Source: JABFXC01 sp035551575
GTDB lineage: Bacteria > Gemmatimonadota > Gemmatimonadetes > Gemmatimonadales > Gemmatimonadaceae
DNA length: 15,540 nt
Reading direction: 5' to 3'
NCBI GenBank assembly: GCA_035551575.1
Contig: DASZNJ010000151.1
Location: forward strand, 1 to 15,540
Notes under the pieces: generated by a model
Told to the model about the DNA's origin: nothing
Seen by the model: the letters and a program-made list of their open reading frames with translations, nothing else
Databases searched by the model: none
Program-made: the position numbers and the translations under genes
Shown here: one piece after another, positions 1-7,102 of the stretch
How the letters are laid out: every line of letters begins with the position of its first letter
How positions within the stretch are numbered: the stretch's first letter is position 1

Positions 1-687
1 TCCGGCCCCCGCCGCTACGAGCTGGTGGTCGACGAGCCGGCGCTGTTCTGCGCGGGCTCGCTCCGCGACGCGCTCGCCGCGCAGGGGATCACCGTCGACG
101 GCGCCGTCAGGCTCGGCGCGACTCCGTCGCACGCGCAGCGCATCACCGGCTTCCCGTCGCCACCCCTCGCCCGGCTCATCGCGGTGATGAATCGCGAGAG
201 CGTGAACCACTACGCCGAGCTGCTGTTCCGCGACGTCGCGCACTCGGCGAGCGGAGTGGGGTCGGCGGAGAACGGCAACGCCCTGCTGCGCCGCTTCGCG
301 CACGACAAGCTCGGCATCGACTCGACCGAAGTGTACGCGGCCGACGGCAGCGGGCTCTCCGTGCTCGACCGCGTCTCGCCGCGGGCGATGGTGCACCTGC
401 TCGCCTATGCGCACAACGCGCCGTGGGGAGCGAGCTTCCACGCGTCGCTGCCGGTCGCCGGCGAGAGCGAGCTGCTCCGCCATCGCATGCGCGCCACCCC
501 GGCGCAGGGGAACCTGCACGCGAAGACCGGGACCACGAACACGGTGATCTCCCTCGCCGGCTACGTGACCGCGCTCGACGGCGAGGTGCTCGCCTTCTCT
601 TTCATCTACAACGGCAACGACCGCTGGCGGGCGAAGAACACCATCGACCAGGTCGGCGCGACGCTGGCGAACTTCGTGAGGGAGTGA
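1..687 (+). CDS. dacB: D-alanyl-D-alanine carboxypeptidase/endopeptidase (PBP4/DacB-like, peptidase S13), 3' part
   Basis: The frame is open from the first base, so the 5' end lies outside the window and only about 228 C-terminal residues are seen. The family trims or cleaves peptidoglycan peptide cross-links in the periplasm through an active-site serine. The SxxK motif is off the window. The second motif is present as Ser-Val-Asn (codons from 199) in a context ending NHYAELL, typical of PBP4 enzymes. The third is Lys-Thr-Gly at 523-531, followed by a hydrophobic strand (VISLAGYV). A DGSGLS segment near 340-360 and a following VSPRAM also match the family. The gene ends at TGA 685-687 and a strong hairpin follows at 737-775. 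Family assignment is firm; the choice of the symbol dacB over another S13 name is inference. The missing N-terminus prevents a check for a signal peptide. Confidence 0.9.
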   Translation, partial: SGPRRYELVVDEPALFCAGSLRDALAAQGITVDGAVRLGATPSHAQRITGFPSPPLARLIAVMNRESVNHYAELLFRDVAHSASGVGSAENGNALLRRFAHDKLGIDSTEVYAADGSGLSVLDRVSPRAMVHLLAYAHNAPWGASFHASLPVAGESELLRHRMRATPAQGNLHAKTGTTNTVISLAGYVTALDGEVLAFSFIYNGNDRWRAKNTIDQVGATLANFVRE

Positions 688-690
688 GGC

Positions 691-703
691 AGCCGTTAGC
701 CAT
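691..703. repeat. Short dispersed repeat AGCCGTTAGCCAT, first copy
   Basis: This 13-mer lies 3 bases after the dacB stop and recurs exactly in inverted orientation at 1158-1170, where it covers the stop codon of the deacetylase gene. A looser relative (CAGCCATTAGCTGTCA on the minus strand) covers the stop of uvrA near 13293-13308. The role is unknown; all copies sit at gene 3' ends. Confidence 0.5.
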
Positions 704-736
704 TGGCTGTCAGCTGCCAGCAACTGCGGTAGGGAG

Positions 737-775
737 AAACGGCGTCGAAGGTGCTGCACACCTTCGGCGCCGTTT
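737..775 (+). terminator. Strong hairpin, likely intrinsic terminator of dacB
   Basis: Arms 737-753 and 759-775 pair over 17 bp with a single G-U wobble (T745 opposite G767) around a 5-nt loop CTGCA. The stem starts AAACGGCG and ends CGCCGTTT, so only three T residues close it and no long T tract follows. It lies 50 bases after the dacB stop and 50 bases before the start chosen for the next gene, so it most likely ends dacB transcription. A regulatory leader hairpin of the downstream small gene is the alternative. Confidence 0.7.
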
Positions 776-818
776 GCGCTATGTTCCGGGTAGGACCTGC
801 ACGCTCACAATTCCCCCG

Positions 819-823
819 GGAGG
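819..823 (+). promoter_or_regulatory. Shine-Dalgarno GGAGG that sets the start of the small gene
   Basis: GGAGG sits inside GGGAGGGG (818-825) directly before two adjacent ATG codons at 826 and 829. The spacing is 2 nt to the first and 5 nt to the second, so 829 may be the true start. It argues against the longer reading from 751, which would begin inside the terminator stem. Confidence 0.6.
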
Positions 824-825
824 GG

Positions 826-1062
826 ATGATGGTAAAGCGCACTGTGAAGGACATCGAAGGCCGCACGTGGGTCTGCACGGCGGAAGGCGACGGCGCGGCC
901 AGCGCGAACCCATCGGCGAAGGGACAGGACGTGAAGATCAGCTGCACGACCGAGTCGGTCGCGAAGCCGGTGATCGTCACCGTCGGCTGGCAGTGGGAGA
1001 AGACGTCGGACAACGGCCTCGCGCGCATGATCGCGCTCGCGTCCCCGGTGGCGAAGAACTAG
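826..1062 (+). CDS. Small uncharacterised protein, 78 residues
   Basis: I do not recognise a named family. The protein begins MMVKRTVKDIEGRTWVC and ends IVTVGWQWEKTSDNGLARMI followed by a short tail. It is soluble in appearance, with no signal peptide or membrane segment, and has two cysteines (in WVC and ISC) about 31 residues apart. Alternating polar/hydrophobic segments (DVKISC, PVIVTVGWQW) suggest a small beta-rich fold. The good ribosome binding site and normal third-position GC support it as a real gene. A start at 751 would lie inside the terminator hairpin and is less likely. It stands alone between the dacB terminator and a convergent repeat that may end its transcript. No function can be assigned. 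Confidence 0.65.
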   Translation: MMVKRTVKDIEGRTWVCTAEGDGAASANPSAKGQDVKISCTTESVAKPVIVTVGWQWEKTSDNGLARMIALASPVAKN

Positions 1063-1067
1063 TAGAC

Positions 1068-1118
1068 AGGTGTCAGGGGTCGGGTGTCACGGACTTGGCT
1101 CGCGCGCCCCTGACACCT
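1068..1118. repeat. Inverted repeat at a convergent gene junction, possible bidirectional terminator
   Basis: Arms AGGTGTCAGGGG (1068-1079) and CCCCTGACACCT (1107-1118) are a perfect 12-bp inverted repeat around a 27-nt loop. A second partial pairing exists because the left side repeats a G-G-T-G-T-C-A unit (1069-1075 and 1083-1089). It sits 5 bases after the small gene and 43 bases before the stop of the convergent deacetylase gene. The same GTCAGG-type units recur at 8855-8969, also at a convergent junction. Confidence 0.6.
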
Positions 1119-1157
1119 GACCCCCCTTCGGCCGCCGTCGCTCGACGCCGGCGGCTG

Positions 1158-1170
1158 ATGGCTAACGGCT
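1158..1170. repeat. Short dispersed repeat, inverted copy covering a stop codon
   Basis: ATGGCTAACGGCT is the exact reverse complement of 691-703. Read on the minus strand it gives CGT TAG CC, and the TAG is the stop of the deacetylase gene, so repeat and coding sequence overlap. Confidence 0.5.
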
Positions 1171-2082
1171 GCTGTTCGGCCGCCGCAGCTTCTCCGGCCC
1201 GATCCGCGTCATCATCGTCTCATACGTGACGAGCCGGATCTTTCCGGTTCGCACGAGGTCAGCCAGCTCCGGCGAGAGCATCGCTTCCAGCTCCGCCTTG
1301 CGGTGCGCGACCACGCCGGCGCCTGGCGCGTTCTGCTCCGGCGCGTTCATGTCGTAGATCACTTCCATCTCCGGCGTCCGCTCGGCGACGTGCACCTCGA
1401 CGAGGTTCACGGTGTCGCGCTTCGCGCGCGCGAGGTGGCCGAGCAGCGATGACTTCTTCGCGGCGACCGGCTCACCCCAGAGCGAGACGTAGTCCTCGCC
1501 GAAGTAGGTCGAGATCCCGAGCCCGTACCTCCGCGCGATGCGCTCGGTGACCTCGCGCAGCTCCGGGTTCGCGAGCGCCGTCCCCATGTGCGCGTCCACG
1601 TAGCTGATCTTCAATCCCGAGGCGAGCGCGCGCTCGACCTGCGCGCTCAGCTCGCGCTCGACCTCGCCGAGATCGTAGTGGCTCGCCAGGAATCCCTCCC
1701 CCGAGGAGTGGAAGTAGCCGACGCTGTCGACGAGCGAAGGGGCCCCGCCCTTGCCGAGCACCGGACCCCAGCGGTAGTTGCGCCACTCCGAGTTCAACGC
1801 GAGGTGCACGCCGACCGCGACCTGCGGATTCCTCTTCAGGATCTCGACCGCCTCCTGATACCACGGACAGGCGAAGAGCACCGACACCGAGAATGGCATC
1901 TTCGTCGCCGCGACTTCCTCGATCGCCATGTTGACGGAGTGATTCATCCCGACGTCGTCGAGGCGCAGGAGTACCTCGGGTGCAGGAGCAGGTGACGGCT
2001 GGGCGACGACGCCGCGCTGCGGACTCGCGCAGGCGGCGAGGAGGGCGAGGGTCGCAGCGGCGAGACGAGTGGCGTGAGTCAT
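1162..2082 (-). CDS. Exported lipoprotein with YdjC/ChbG-like carbohydrate deacetylase domain
   Basis: The 306-residue protein starts at ATG 2082, which places a signal peptide with a lipobox (LALLAAC, Cys18) at the N-terminus; longer in-frame readings lack sense. The rest resembles the YdjC/ChbG/HpnK family, metal-dependent enzymes that remove acetyl groups from amino sugars. Family motifs are visible: an Asp-Asp pair in LRLDDVGMN (D42, D43; usual form NADDFG), His93 in VGVHLALN (usual GLHL) and His165 in YVDAHMG (usual VDSHxH), which together could bind the metal. The C-terminus includes a conserved-looking stretch HVAERTPEMEVIYDMN. Most family members are cytoplasmic, so a lipoprotein form suggests action on an extracytoplasmic glycan or oligosaccharide. 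There is no partner gene beside it. Substrate is unknown. The fold is fairly sure, activity less so because the motifs deviate. Confidence 0.82.
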   Translation of the reverse strand: MTHATRLAAATLALLAACASPQRGVVAQPSPAPAPEVLLRLDDVGMNHSVNMAIEEVAATKMPFSVSVLFACPWYQEAVEILKRNPQVAVGVHLALNSEWRNYRWGPVLGKGGAPSLVDSVGYFHSSGEGFLASHYDLGEVERELSAQVERALASGLKISYVDAHMGTALANPELREVTERIARRYGLGISTYFGEDYVSLWGEPVAAKKSSLLGHLARAKRDTVNLVEVHVAERTPEMEVIYDMNAPEQNAPGAGVVAHRKAELEAMLSPELADLVRTGKIRLVTYETMMTRIGPEKLRRPNSSR

Positions 2083-2125
2083 GATCGGCGCGGCTGTGGG
2101 CGTGTGGGTGCTGCCGGGACGGCTG

Positions 2126-2155
2126 ATTATGGCGCGCGCGGCTCGGTTCCGGAAC
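2126..2155 (-). promoter_or_regulatory. Candidate promoter of the deacetylase lipoprotein
   Basis: On the minus strand CATAAT (2131-2126) matches the -10 consensus at 5 of 6 bases, 43 bases before the start codon. The -35 side at normal spacing only offers TTCCGG, which is weak, but it falls inside the palindrome GTTCCGGAAC that might bind a regulator. Judged from sequence alone. Confidence 0.25.
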
Positions 2156-2246
2156 GGCGGACGGGCGACGGCGGGATTGCTTGCGGGGGTGGGCGGTCTC
2201 GGAGAGGGCTGGCGCGCAAGGATCACGGCACCGGCCCACGAAAGCC

Positions 2247-2289
2247 TGGGGGCAAGCCCGGCGAGATCATCTCGCCCCGCTTGCCCCCA
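2247..2289. repeat. Palindromic dispersed intergenic repeat, copy 1
   Basis: Outer arms TGGGGGCAAGC (2247-2257) and GCTTGCCCCCA (2279-2289) pair perfectly over 11 bp. After a symmetrical CC/CC internal loop, GGCGAG (2260-2265) pairs with CTCGCC (2271-2276) around a 5-nt loop. A second element with the same outer and inner stems but a different loop lies at 12978-13015, in reverse orientation by the flanking bases. It is a REP-like element by form and may also act as a terminator for the gene ending at 2395. Confidence 0.7.
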
Positions 2290-2394
2290 ACCTGTTCATG
2301 CTCTGGCGAAACGAATCCCCGGCGCCCGTGTTCCGCTCCGTGTCCTCAGCGCCTCCTGGCGATACCCCGCCGCCAGCGGCCCGCCACGCACTCC

Positions 2395-3543
2395 TTACGA
2401 GATCGTCTCCTTGATCTCGATCCCGCGCTTCGCCAGCTCGTCGATGTACTTCCTTGCCGGCATGCATTCGTCCGGCGTGTGCACGCCGGCGGGACCGACT
2501 TCGCGGCGGGCCTGCATCTGGCCGGTGATCGAGAGCGAATAGCCGGTCGTCCGCATCATCGCGCTGATCCCGTGCCGCTCGTCATAACGGTCGACCAGCT
2601 CGAAGGCGATGGTCTGCGGCTTGCCGTTCTTCTTCCCCTCGACCGTCACCCGCAGCGCGACGAGGTCCTTCCCTTCCGGCTTCGTCAGCTTCGGTCCGAC
2701 CGTGGCGATGAACGCGTCGCGCGGGATGACCTTGATCCCCTTCACGTCGACGGGCTCGAGATCGAGCAGCCCCATCTCGCGGACCGCTTCCATCAGCGCG
2801 GCGTGTCCGGGATAGCGGAGGGTCTTGTACTCCATCGTCGGGATCTTCCCTTCGTAGCGCCACGCCATGGTCGAGAGCCCGCCCGCCGTATGGAACGCCT
2901 CGAGCTCGCCGACCGGCTTCGGGAACCGCACGGGCACGCGCTCGGAGAGCGCCTTCACCTGCACGGGCTTCCCGTCGCGGACGACCCACGACAACGTCGT
3001 GTAGTAGTCGAGGACCCCCTCGAGGGAGTAGACGATCTGGTAGTTGAGCGGGGGCTCGGGGTTCTGCGGCAGGCCGCCGACGAAGATGCGCACGGCCTGC
3101 ACCTCGTCGAGCCGGTCGATCCCGTGCTGGGCGAGGATGTTCACCATCCCCGGCGCCAGCCCGCAGTCGGGGACGATCGTGACGTTCTTCGCCTTCGCCT
3201 TCGCGTCGAGCTCCTTCTGCCTGAAGACGATCTCGGTGTTTCCGCCGAGGTCGCAGAAGTGGACGCCGACTTCGGCGGCGAGCGTCGCCAGCTCGAGGTT
3301 GAAGTAGTAGGGGATCGCGCTCATCACCGCGTCGCTCTCACGCATCACCGCGCGCACCGCATCGGCGTCGCGCACGTCGAGCCGGGTCGGGAGGAGGCGC
3401 TTCCCCGAATATTTCGCGAGGAAGTGCGGCAGGTGATCGACCTTCAGGTCGGCGAGCCTCACTTCCTTGACATCCGGATTCTGCAACAGATCATACGCAC
3501 AGGCTGATCCCTGCAGCCCGGCGCCGAGAACGAGCATCCGCAT
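2395..3543 (-). CDS. Saccharopine dehydrogenase family protein (lysine 6-dehydrogenase-like)
   Basis: The 382-residue protein begins MRMLVLGAGLQGSACAYDLL, with the Rossmann motif GAGLQG at residues 7-12 and an acidic residue in VRLADLK at the end of the second strand, as expected for NAD(P) binding. Later segments (SAIPYYFNLELATLAAEVG, HFCDLGGNTEIV, PDCGLAPGMVNI) are typical of the saccharopine dehydrogenase/lysine 6-dehydrogenase superfamily. Lysine 6-dehydrogenases oxidise the epsilon-amino group of lysine; whether this protein acts on lysine is inference from overall resemblance. The start at ATG 3543 has a Shine-Dalgarno GGGAG 10 nt upstream; a second ATG at 3537 is possible. There are no lysine-pathway neighbours, and the gene is divergent from the serine operon. 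Confidence is high for the family, modest for the reaction. Confidence 0.88.
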   Translation of the reverse strand: MRMLVLGAGLQGSACAYDLLQNPDVKEVRLADLKVDHLPHFLAKYSGKRLLPTRLDVRDADAVRAVMRESDAVMSAIPYYFNLELATLAAEVGVHFCDLGGNTEIVFRQKELDAKAKAKNVTIVPDCGLAPGMVNILAQHGIDRLDEVQAVRIFVGGLPQNPEPPLNYQIVYSLEGVLDYYTTLSWVVRDGKPVQVKALSERVPVRFPKPVGELEAFHTAGGLSTMAWRYEGKIPTMEYKTLRYPGHAALMEAVREMGLLDLEPVDVKGIKVIPRDAFIATVGPKLTKPEGKDLVALRVTVEGKKNGKPQTIAFELVDRYDERHGISAMMRTTGYSLSITGQMQARREVGPAGVHTPDECMPARKYIDELAKRGIEIKETIS

Positions 3544-3646
3544 TGCGTGCAATCTCCCTGGAGTTCGGCCGGTCCCGCGGCTCGGACCCGGCGGCAGCCT
3601 GAGAAACGTAACCCGGCGGCGCGATCCTCGCATCCTGATGCGACGC
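3544..3646. promoter_or_regulatory. Divergent promoter region with a direct repeat
   Basis: About 100 bases separate the dehydrogenase and the first gene of the serine operon and must hold both promoters. The 10-mer ACCCGGCGGC occurs twice in direct orientation (3586-3595 and 3611-3620), 25 bp apart. I see no convincing -35/-10 pair on either strand. Confidence 0.35.
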
Positions 3647-4096
3647 ATGACGACACCATCAGTGAAAACCGGACGCATCATCGAGAGCGACGACGACATC
3701 GGGGCGCTGCTCGCGCAGACGAAGCGCATCGCGGTCGTCGGCATCAAGACGCGGGAAACCATGCAGCCCGCCTATTATGTTGCGGAGTACGCGCAGCGCG
3801 CCGGCTTCGAGATCGTGCCGGTGCCGGTATACTATCCCGACGTGACGGAGATTCTCGGTGAAAGAGTCTACCGCAGCCTCGCCGCGATCCCCGGTGACAT
3901 CGACATGGTGAACATGTTCCGCCGCCCGAAGGACCTGGCCCCGCACCTCGACGACATCCTCGCCAAGCGCCCGCGCTCCGTCTGGCTGCAGCTCGGGATT
4001 CGCGACGACGCCTTCGCCGCGTGCCTGACGGCGGCGGGGATCGATGTCGTGCAGGACCGCTGCCTCCTCGTCGAGCTCCGCAATCACGGCCGCTGA
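3647..4096 (+). CDS. CoA-binding domain protein (CoA_binding_2, YccU-like)
   Basis: The protein has 149 residues and matches the small CoA-binding family across its length: KRIAVVGIKTRETMQPAYYV forms the first strand and glycine-bearing loop of a Rossmann-like fold, followed by FEIVPVPVYYPDVTEILGE, then IDMVNMFRRP, SVWLQLGIR and a final VVQDRCLLVE, all in the family order. These proteins resemble the CoA-binding domain of succinyl-CoA synthetase; their cell role is not established. ATG 3647 is preferred because it leaves a short leader before the domain; ATG 3638 is an alternative and neither has a clear ribosome binding site. Only 8 nt separate it from serA, so it is probably the first gene of that operon. 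Confidence 0.87.
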   Translation: MTTPSVKTGRIIESDDDIGALLAQTKRIAVVGIKTRETMQPAYYVAEYAQRAGFEIVPVPVYYPDVTEILGERVYRSLAAIPGDIDMVNMFRRPKDLAPHLDDILAKRPRSVWLQLGIRDDAFAACLTAAGIDVVQDRCLLVELRNHGR

Positions 4097-4104
4097 CCCT
4101 CCAC

Positions 4105-5730
4105 ATGCCATTTCGCGTCCTCGTCACCGACGACATCGATCCCGAGGGTGTCGCCCTCCTCGCCAGCGAGCCGCACCTCCGCGTCGACGAGGTGCCGACG
4201 CTCCCCAGGGACGAGCTGCTCGCCCGCATCGGCGACTACGACGCGTTCGTCGGCCGTTCGGCGACGCGCATCTCCGAGGACGTGCTGCGCAGGGCGACGA
4301 AGCTGAAGGTCGTCGGCCGCGCCGGGGTCGGAGTGGACAACATCGCGCTCGACGTCGCGACCGAACTCGGGGTCGCGGTCATCAACGCCCCCGCCGGCAA
4401 CACCATCGCCGTCGCCGAGCTGTTCTTCGGGACCCTCATCTCGCTCTTCCGCCACCTCCCGCGCGCGAACGCGTCGATGCACGCCGGGCGCTGGGACCGC
4501 GCCCAGCTCCTCGGCGCGGAGCTCAAGTGCCGTACGTTAGGCATCGTCGGCGTCGGCCGGATCGGCGGCGAGGTCGCGACGCGGGCACTCGCCTTCGGGA
4601 TGAACGTCGTCGGACATGACCCGTACGTCCCCGATTCGCGCTTCCAGTCGCTGCGCATCCGTCGCGCGCCGACGCTCGAGGCGCTGCTCGCCGAAGCCGA
4701 GATCCTGACCGTCCACACCCCCCTCACCGACGAGACGACGGGGCTGATCGGGCGGAGCGAGATCGGCCGCCTCCCGGCCGGCGCGGTGGTCGTCAACATG
4801 GCGCGCGGGGGGATCGTCGCCGACGACGCGCTCGCCGCCGCGCTCGACTCGGGCAAGCTGATGGGCGCGGTCCTCGACGTCTACGTGAAGGAGCCGCTCG
4901 TCGGCGATCATCCGTTCAGGGATCGCGACAACGTGATCCTCACGCCGCACATCGGCGCCAGCACCGCCGAGGCGCAGCGCAACGTCGCGGTCGAGGTCTG
5001 CCGCTCGGTGCGCGACGCGCTCCTCAGCGGCGAGCTCTCCGGATCGCTCAACGTCGCGCAGTCGAGCGGCCCGGGGTGGACCGACCTGCGGCCGGCGCTG
5101 ATGGTCGCGCAGCGCGCGGCGGCGATCGGGCGGGCGATCCTCGCCGGCCACGGCGGGCGCGCCGTCCAGCGCCTAACGGTGCGCTACGGCCCCGACCTCA
5201 GCGGCGCCGGCGAGGTGCTCGCCGCGGCGGCCGCGGTCGGCGCCCTCGAGGGGGTGCTCGAGTCGGAGCGGCTCAACCTGATCAGCGCCCGCTCGCTCGC
5301 CGCCTCGCGCGGCATCGAGATCGCCGTCACCGAGAGCGCCGGGCTGCCGCACCCGGCGTCGGTCGAGATCTCGCTCGCCGCCGGGATGCAGGAGCTCGCC
5401 GTCGCCGGGGTCGCGCCGCGCGACGCGGCCTGGCGCCTGACGCGCATCGGCGGCTTCCACGTCGACGTCGCCCCGCGCGACACGTTGATCGTCCTCACCA
5501 ACAAGGACGTTCCCGGCGTCATCGGCCGCGTCGGCACCCTCCTCGGCGACGCCGGCGTCAACATCGCCGAGTACCACCAGGCGCGGCTGGCGCAGGGCGG
5601 CGAGGCGCTGGCGGCGATCACCGTCGACAACGCGGTCGGCTCCGACATCCAGAAGCGGCTGATGGAGCTCCCCGACGTGCTCACCGCGACGATCGTCCGC
5701 TTCGGCGCGACCATCGCCGCCGGCGCCTGA
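4105..5730 (+). CDS. serA: D-3-phosphoglycerate dehydrogenase
   Basis: This 541-residue enzyme would oxidise 3-phosphoglycerate to 3-phosphohydroxypyruvate with NAD+, the first step of phosphorylated serine synthesis. The order of parts is that of the long SerA class: an N-terminal substrate domain split by the NAD domain (LGIVGVGRIGGEV at 145-157), catalytic Arg234 (NMARGG), Glu263 (VKEP) and His282 (TPHIGAS), an intervening domain at about 320-455 and a C-terminal ACT domain (about 461-535, NKDVPGVIGRVGTLLGDAGV) that in relatives binds serine as a feedback inhibitor. The start at ATG 4105 gives the canonical beginning FRVLVTDDIDPEG. It follows the CoA-binding gene by 8 nt and is followed by the flavoprotein after 10 nt. 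Two copies of the CGTTAGGC octamer lie in it (4535 and, inverted, 5171). Confidence 0.96.
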   Translation: MPFRVLVTDDIDPEGVALLASEPHLRVDEVPTLPRDELLARIGDYDAFVGRSATRISEDVLRRATKLKVVGRAGVGVDNIALDVATELGVAVINAPAGNTIAVAELFFGTLISLFRHLPRANASMHAGRWDRAQLLGAELKCRTLGIVGVGRIGGEVATRALAFGMNVVGHDPYVPDSRFQSLRIRRAPTLEALLAEAEILTVHTPLTDETTGLIGRSEIGRLPAGAVVVNMARGGIVADDALAAALDSGKLMGAVLDVYVKEPLVGDHPFRDRDNVILTPHIGASTAEAQRNVAVEVCRSVRDALLSGELSGSLNVAQSSGPGWTDLRPALMVAQRAAAIGRAILAGHGGRAVQRLTVRYGPDLSGAGEVLAAAAAVGALEGVLESERLNLISARSLAASRGIEIAVTESAGLPHPASVEISLAAGMQELAVAGVAPRDAAWRLTRIGGFHVDVAPRDTLIVLTNKDVPGVIGRVGTLLGDAGVNIAEYHQARLAQGGEALAAITVDNAVGSDIQKRLMELPDVLTATIVRFGATIAAGA

Positions 5731-5740
5731 CGCTCCAGCG

Positions 5741-7102
5741 GTGAGCGCGTCGCTCGAGCGCGACAGCACCCTCCGCGAGGGATTCGCTGCCGACGCGTCG
5801 GGGCTGCACATGATCCCCGACGCGGTCGCGCGCCCGGCGAGCGCGGAGGAAGTGGTCGAGGTCGTCCGCGAGTGCGCGTCGGCGCGCACGCCGCTCACCG
5901 CGGCCGGGGGACAGACGAGCACCACCGGCGCGTCGATCACCGACGGCGGGGTCCTCCTCTCCTTCCGGAAGATGGATCGCATCTACGACGTCGACGAGCG
6001 CGCGCGCTCGGTTCGCGTCCAGCCGGGAGCGATCGTCGCCGAGGTGAAGAAGGCGGCCGCCGCGCACGGGCTCCTCTTCGCGCCCGACCCCACGAGCGAG
6101 GACTCGTGCACCATCGGCGGCTCGATCGCCTGCAACGCATCGGGGGCGCGGACGCTCCGCTACGGGGCGACACGGTCGCACGTCCGCGCGCTGACCGTCG
6201 TCCTCGCCTCCGGCGAGACGGTCGAGCTGCGGCGCAACCCGCTCGAGAAGAACACCGTCGGCTACGAGTTCGTCCACGACCCGCTCGACTGGTTCGTCGG
6301 CAGCGAGGGGACGCTCGGCCTCGTCGTCGAGGCCGAGCTGGCGCTGCTCCCCCTCCCCGGCCGCGTCACCGGGCTGTCGTTCCCCTTCGCGTCCGAGCGC
6401 GCAGCGCTCGACTTCGTCGTCGCGGCGCGGGCGTCGGCACTCTCCCCGCGCTGCCTCGAATACCTCGACGATCTCGCGTTAGGCCTTACGGCGATCGGCC
6501 ACGGCGACCGGATGGCGCCGATCGGCGCCGCCGCCGCCGTCTACGCCGAGGACGCCGGCGAGGATGACGTCGACCTCGACGCCTGGCTGGCGCTGGCCGA
6601 GCGCCACGGCGCGGCCGGCGACGAGGTGCGCATGTTCGAGGGGACGAGCGCGCTGCGCGAGGCGCGCGAGGCGCGACATGCGATCCCGGCGACGATGAAC
6701 GAGCGCGGTGCACGCTGCCGCCCGGCGGGGGGACGGAAGGTCTCCACCGACTGGGCGGTGCCGTACCCGCGGCTCGGGGAGGCGATCGCGCAGGCGCGCG
6801 CGCACGCCCGCGCCGCGGGAATCGACCAGGCGGTGATCTACGGCCATGCCGGGAACGGACACCCCCACCAGAACTTCATCGCGACGGATGCCGGCGAGGT
6901 GAAGCGGATCGAGCGCGTGGTCGAGGCGACGCTGCGGACGGTGATCGGGATGGGCGGAACCGTCGCCGCCGAGCACGGGATCGGGAAGATCAAGCGGAAG
7001 TGGGTCGGGCTGCAGCTGTCGGAGATGCAGATGGGAGCGATGCGGGCGATGAAGCGCGAGCTCGACCCGCTCGGCATCCTCGCGCCGGGGAACGTCCTGT
7101 GA
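5741..7102 (+). CDS. FAD-linked oxidase of the GlcD / D-2-hydroxyacid dehydrogenase family
   Basis: The 453-residue protein has the FAD-binding PCMH fold in its first half: GGQTSTTGASI (56-66), DPTSEDSCTIGGSIACNASG (116-135), NTVGYEFV and FVGSEGTLGLVVEAEL (185-200). The C-terminal half carries the FAD-oxidase domain with GHAGNGHPHQNF (His369, His376) and EHGIGKIKRKW (Glu411), residues that bind a metal or substrate in relatives. Family members oxidise glycolate, D-lactate or D-2-hydroxyglutarate. Its place between serA and serB favours a D-2-hydroxyglutarate dehydrogenase that recycles the by-product of SerA, because such a coupling is known in Pseudomonas; this is inference, and glycolate oxidase or D-lactate dehydrogenase stay possible. 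The start is GTG 5741, 10 nt after serA, with no clear Shine-Dalgarno. Its TGA overlaps the next GTG by 4 bp. Confidence 0.88.
   Translation: MSASLERDSTLREGFAADASGLHMIPDAVARPASAEEVVEVVRECASARTPLTAAGGQTSTTGASITDGGVLLSFRKMDRIYDVDERARSVRVQPGAIVAEVKKAAAAHGLLFAPDPTSEDSCTIGGSIACNASGARTLRYGATRSHVRALTVVLASGETVELRRNPLEKNTVGYEFVHDPLDWFVGSEGTLGLVVEAELALLPLPGRVTGLSFPFASERAALDFVVAARASALSPRCLEYLDDLALGLTAIGHGDRMAPIGAAAAVYAEDAGEDDVDLDAWLALAERHGAAGDEVRMFEGTSALREAREARHAIPATMNERGARCRPAGGRKVSTDWAVPYPRLGEAIAQARAHARAAGIDQAVIYGHAGNGHPHQNFIATDAGEVKRIERVVEATLRTVIGMGGTVAAEHGIGKIKRKWVGLQLSEMQMGAMRAMKRELDPLGILAPGNVL

Larger units (their letters stand above)
2083..2394. other. 312-bp gene-free stretch with a promoter candidate and a palindromic repeat
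   Basis: Upstream (minus-strand sense) of the deacetylase gene I see a possible -10 at 2126-2131 and a perfect 10-bp palindrome GTTCCGGAAC at 2146-2155. The region 2247-2289 is a long two-part hairpin described separately. A 6-bp hairpin CTGGCG/CGCCAG (2356-2361 with 2371-2376) lies just past the end of the dehydrogenase gene and could weakly aid termination. The open frames here are overlaps with other genes or lack any family features. Confidence 0.6.

Noticed and set aside
751..825. N-terminal extension of the small protein from ATG 751
   Set aside because: The ATG lies inside the 737-775 stem, with no ribosome binding site; GGAGG at 819-823 points to 826/829.
2083..2226. N-terminal extension of the deacetylase lipoprotein by 48 residues
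   Set aside because: The extension is Pro/Arg-rich low-complexity sequence and would bury the signal peptide and lipobox.
2074..3507. Plus-strand open frame of 477 codons opposite the dehydrogenase gene
   Set aside because: The composition (Arg, His, Asp, Leu-rich) is typical of antisense frames, and the minus strand has a full Rossmann enzyme.
2395..3543. True saccharopine dehydrogenase of alpha-aminoadipate lysine synthesis
   Set aside because: No other gene of that pathway is nearby, and the sequence looks closer to the lysine 6-dehydrogenase-like branch; only the superfamily is claimed.
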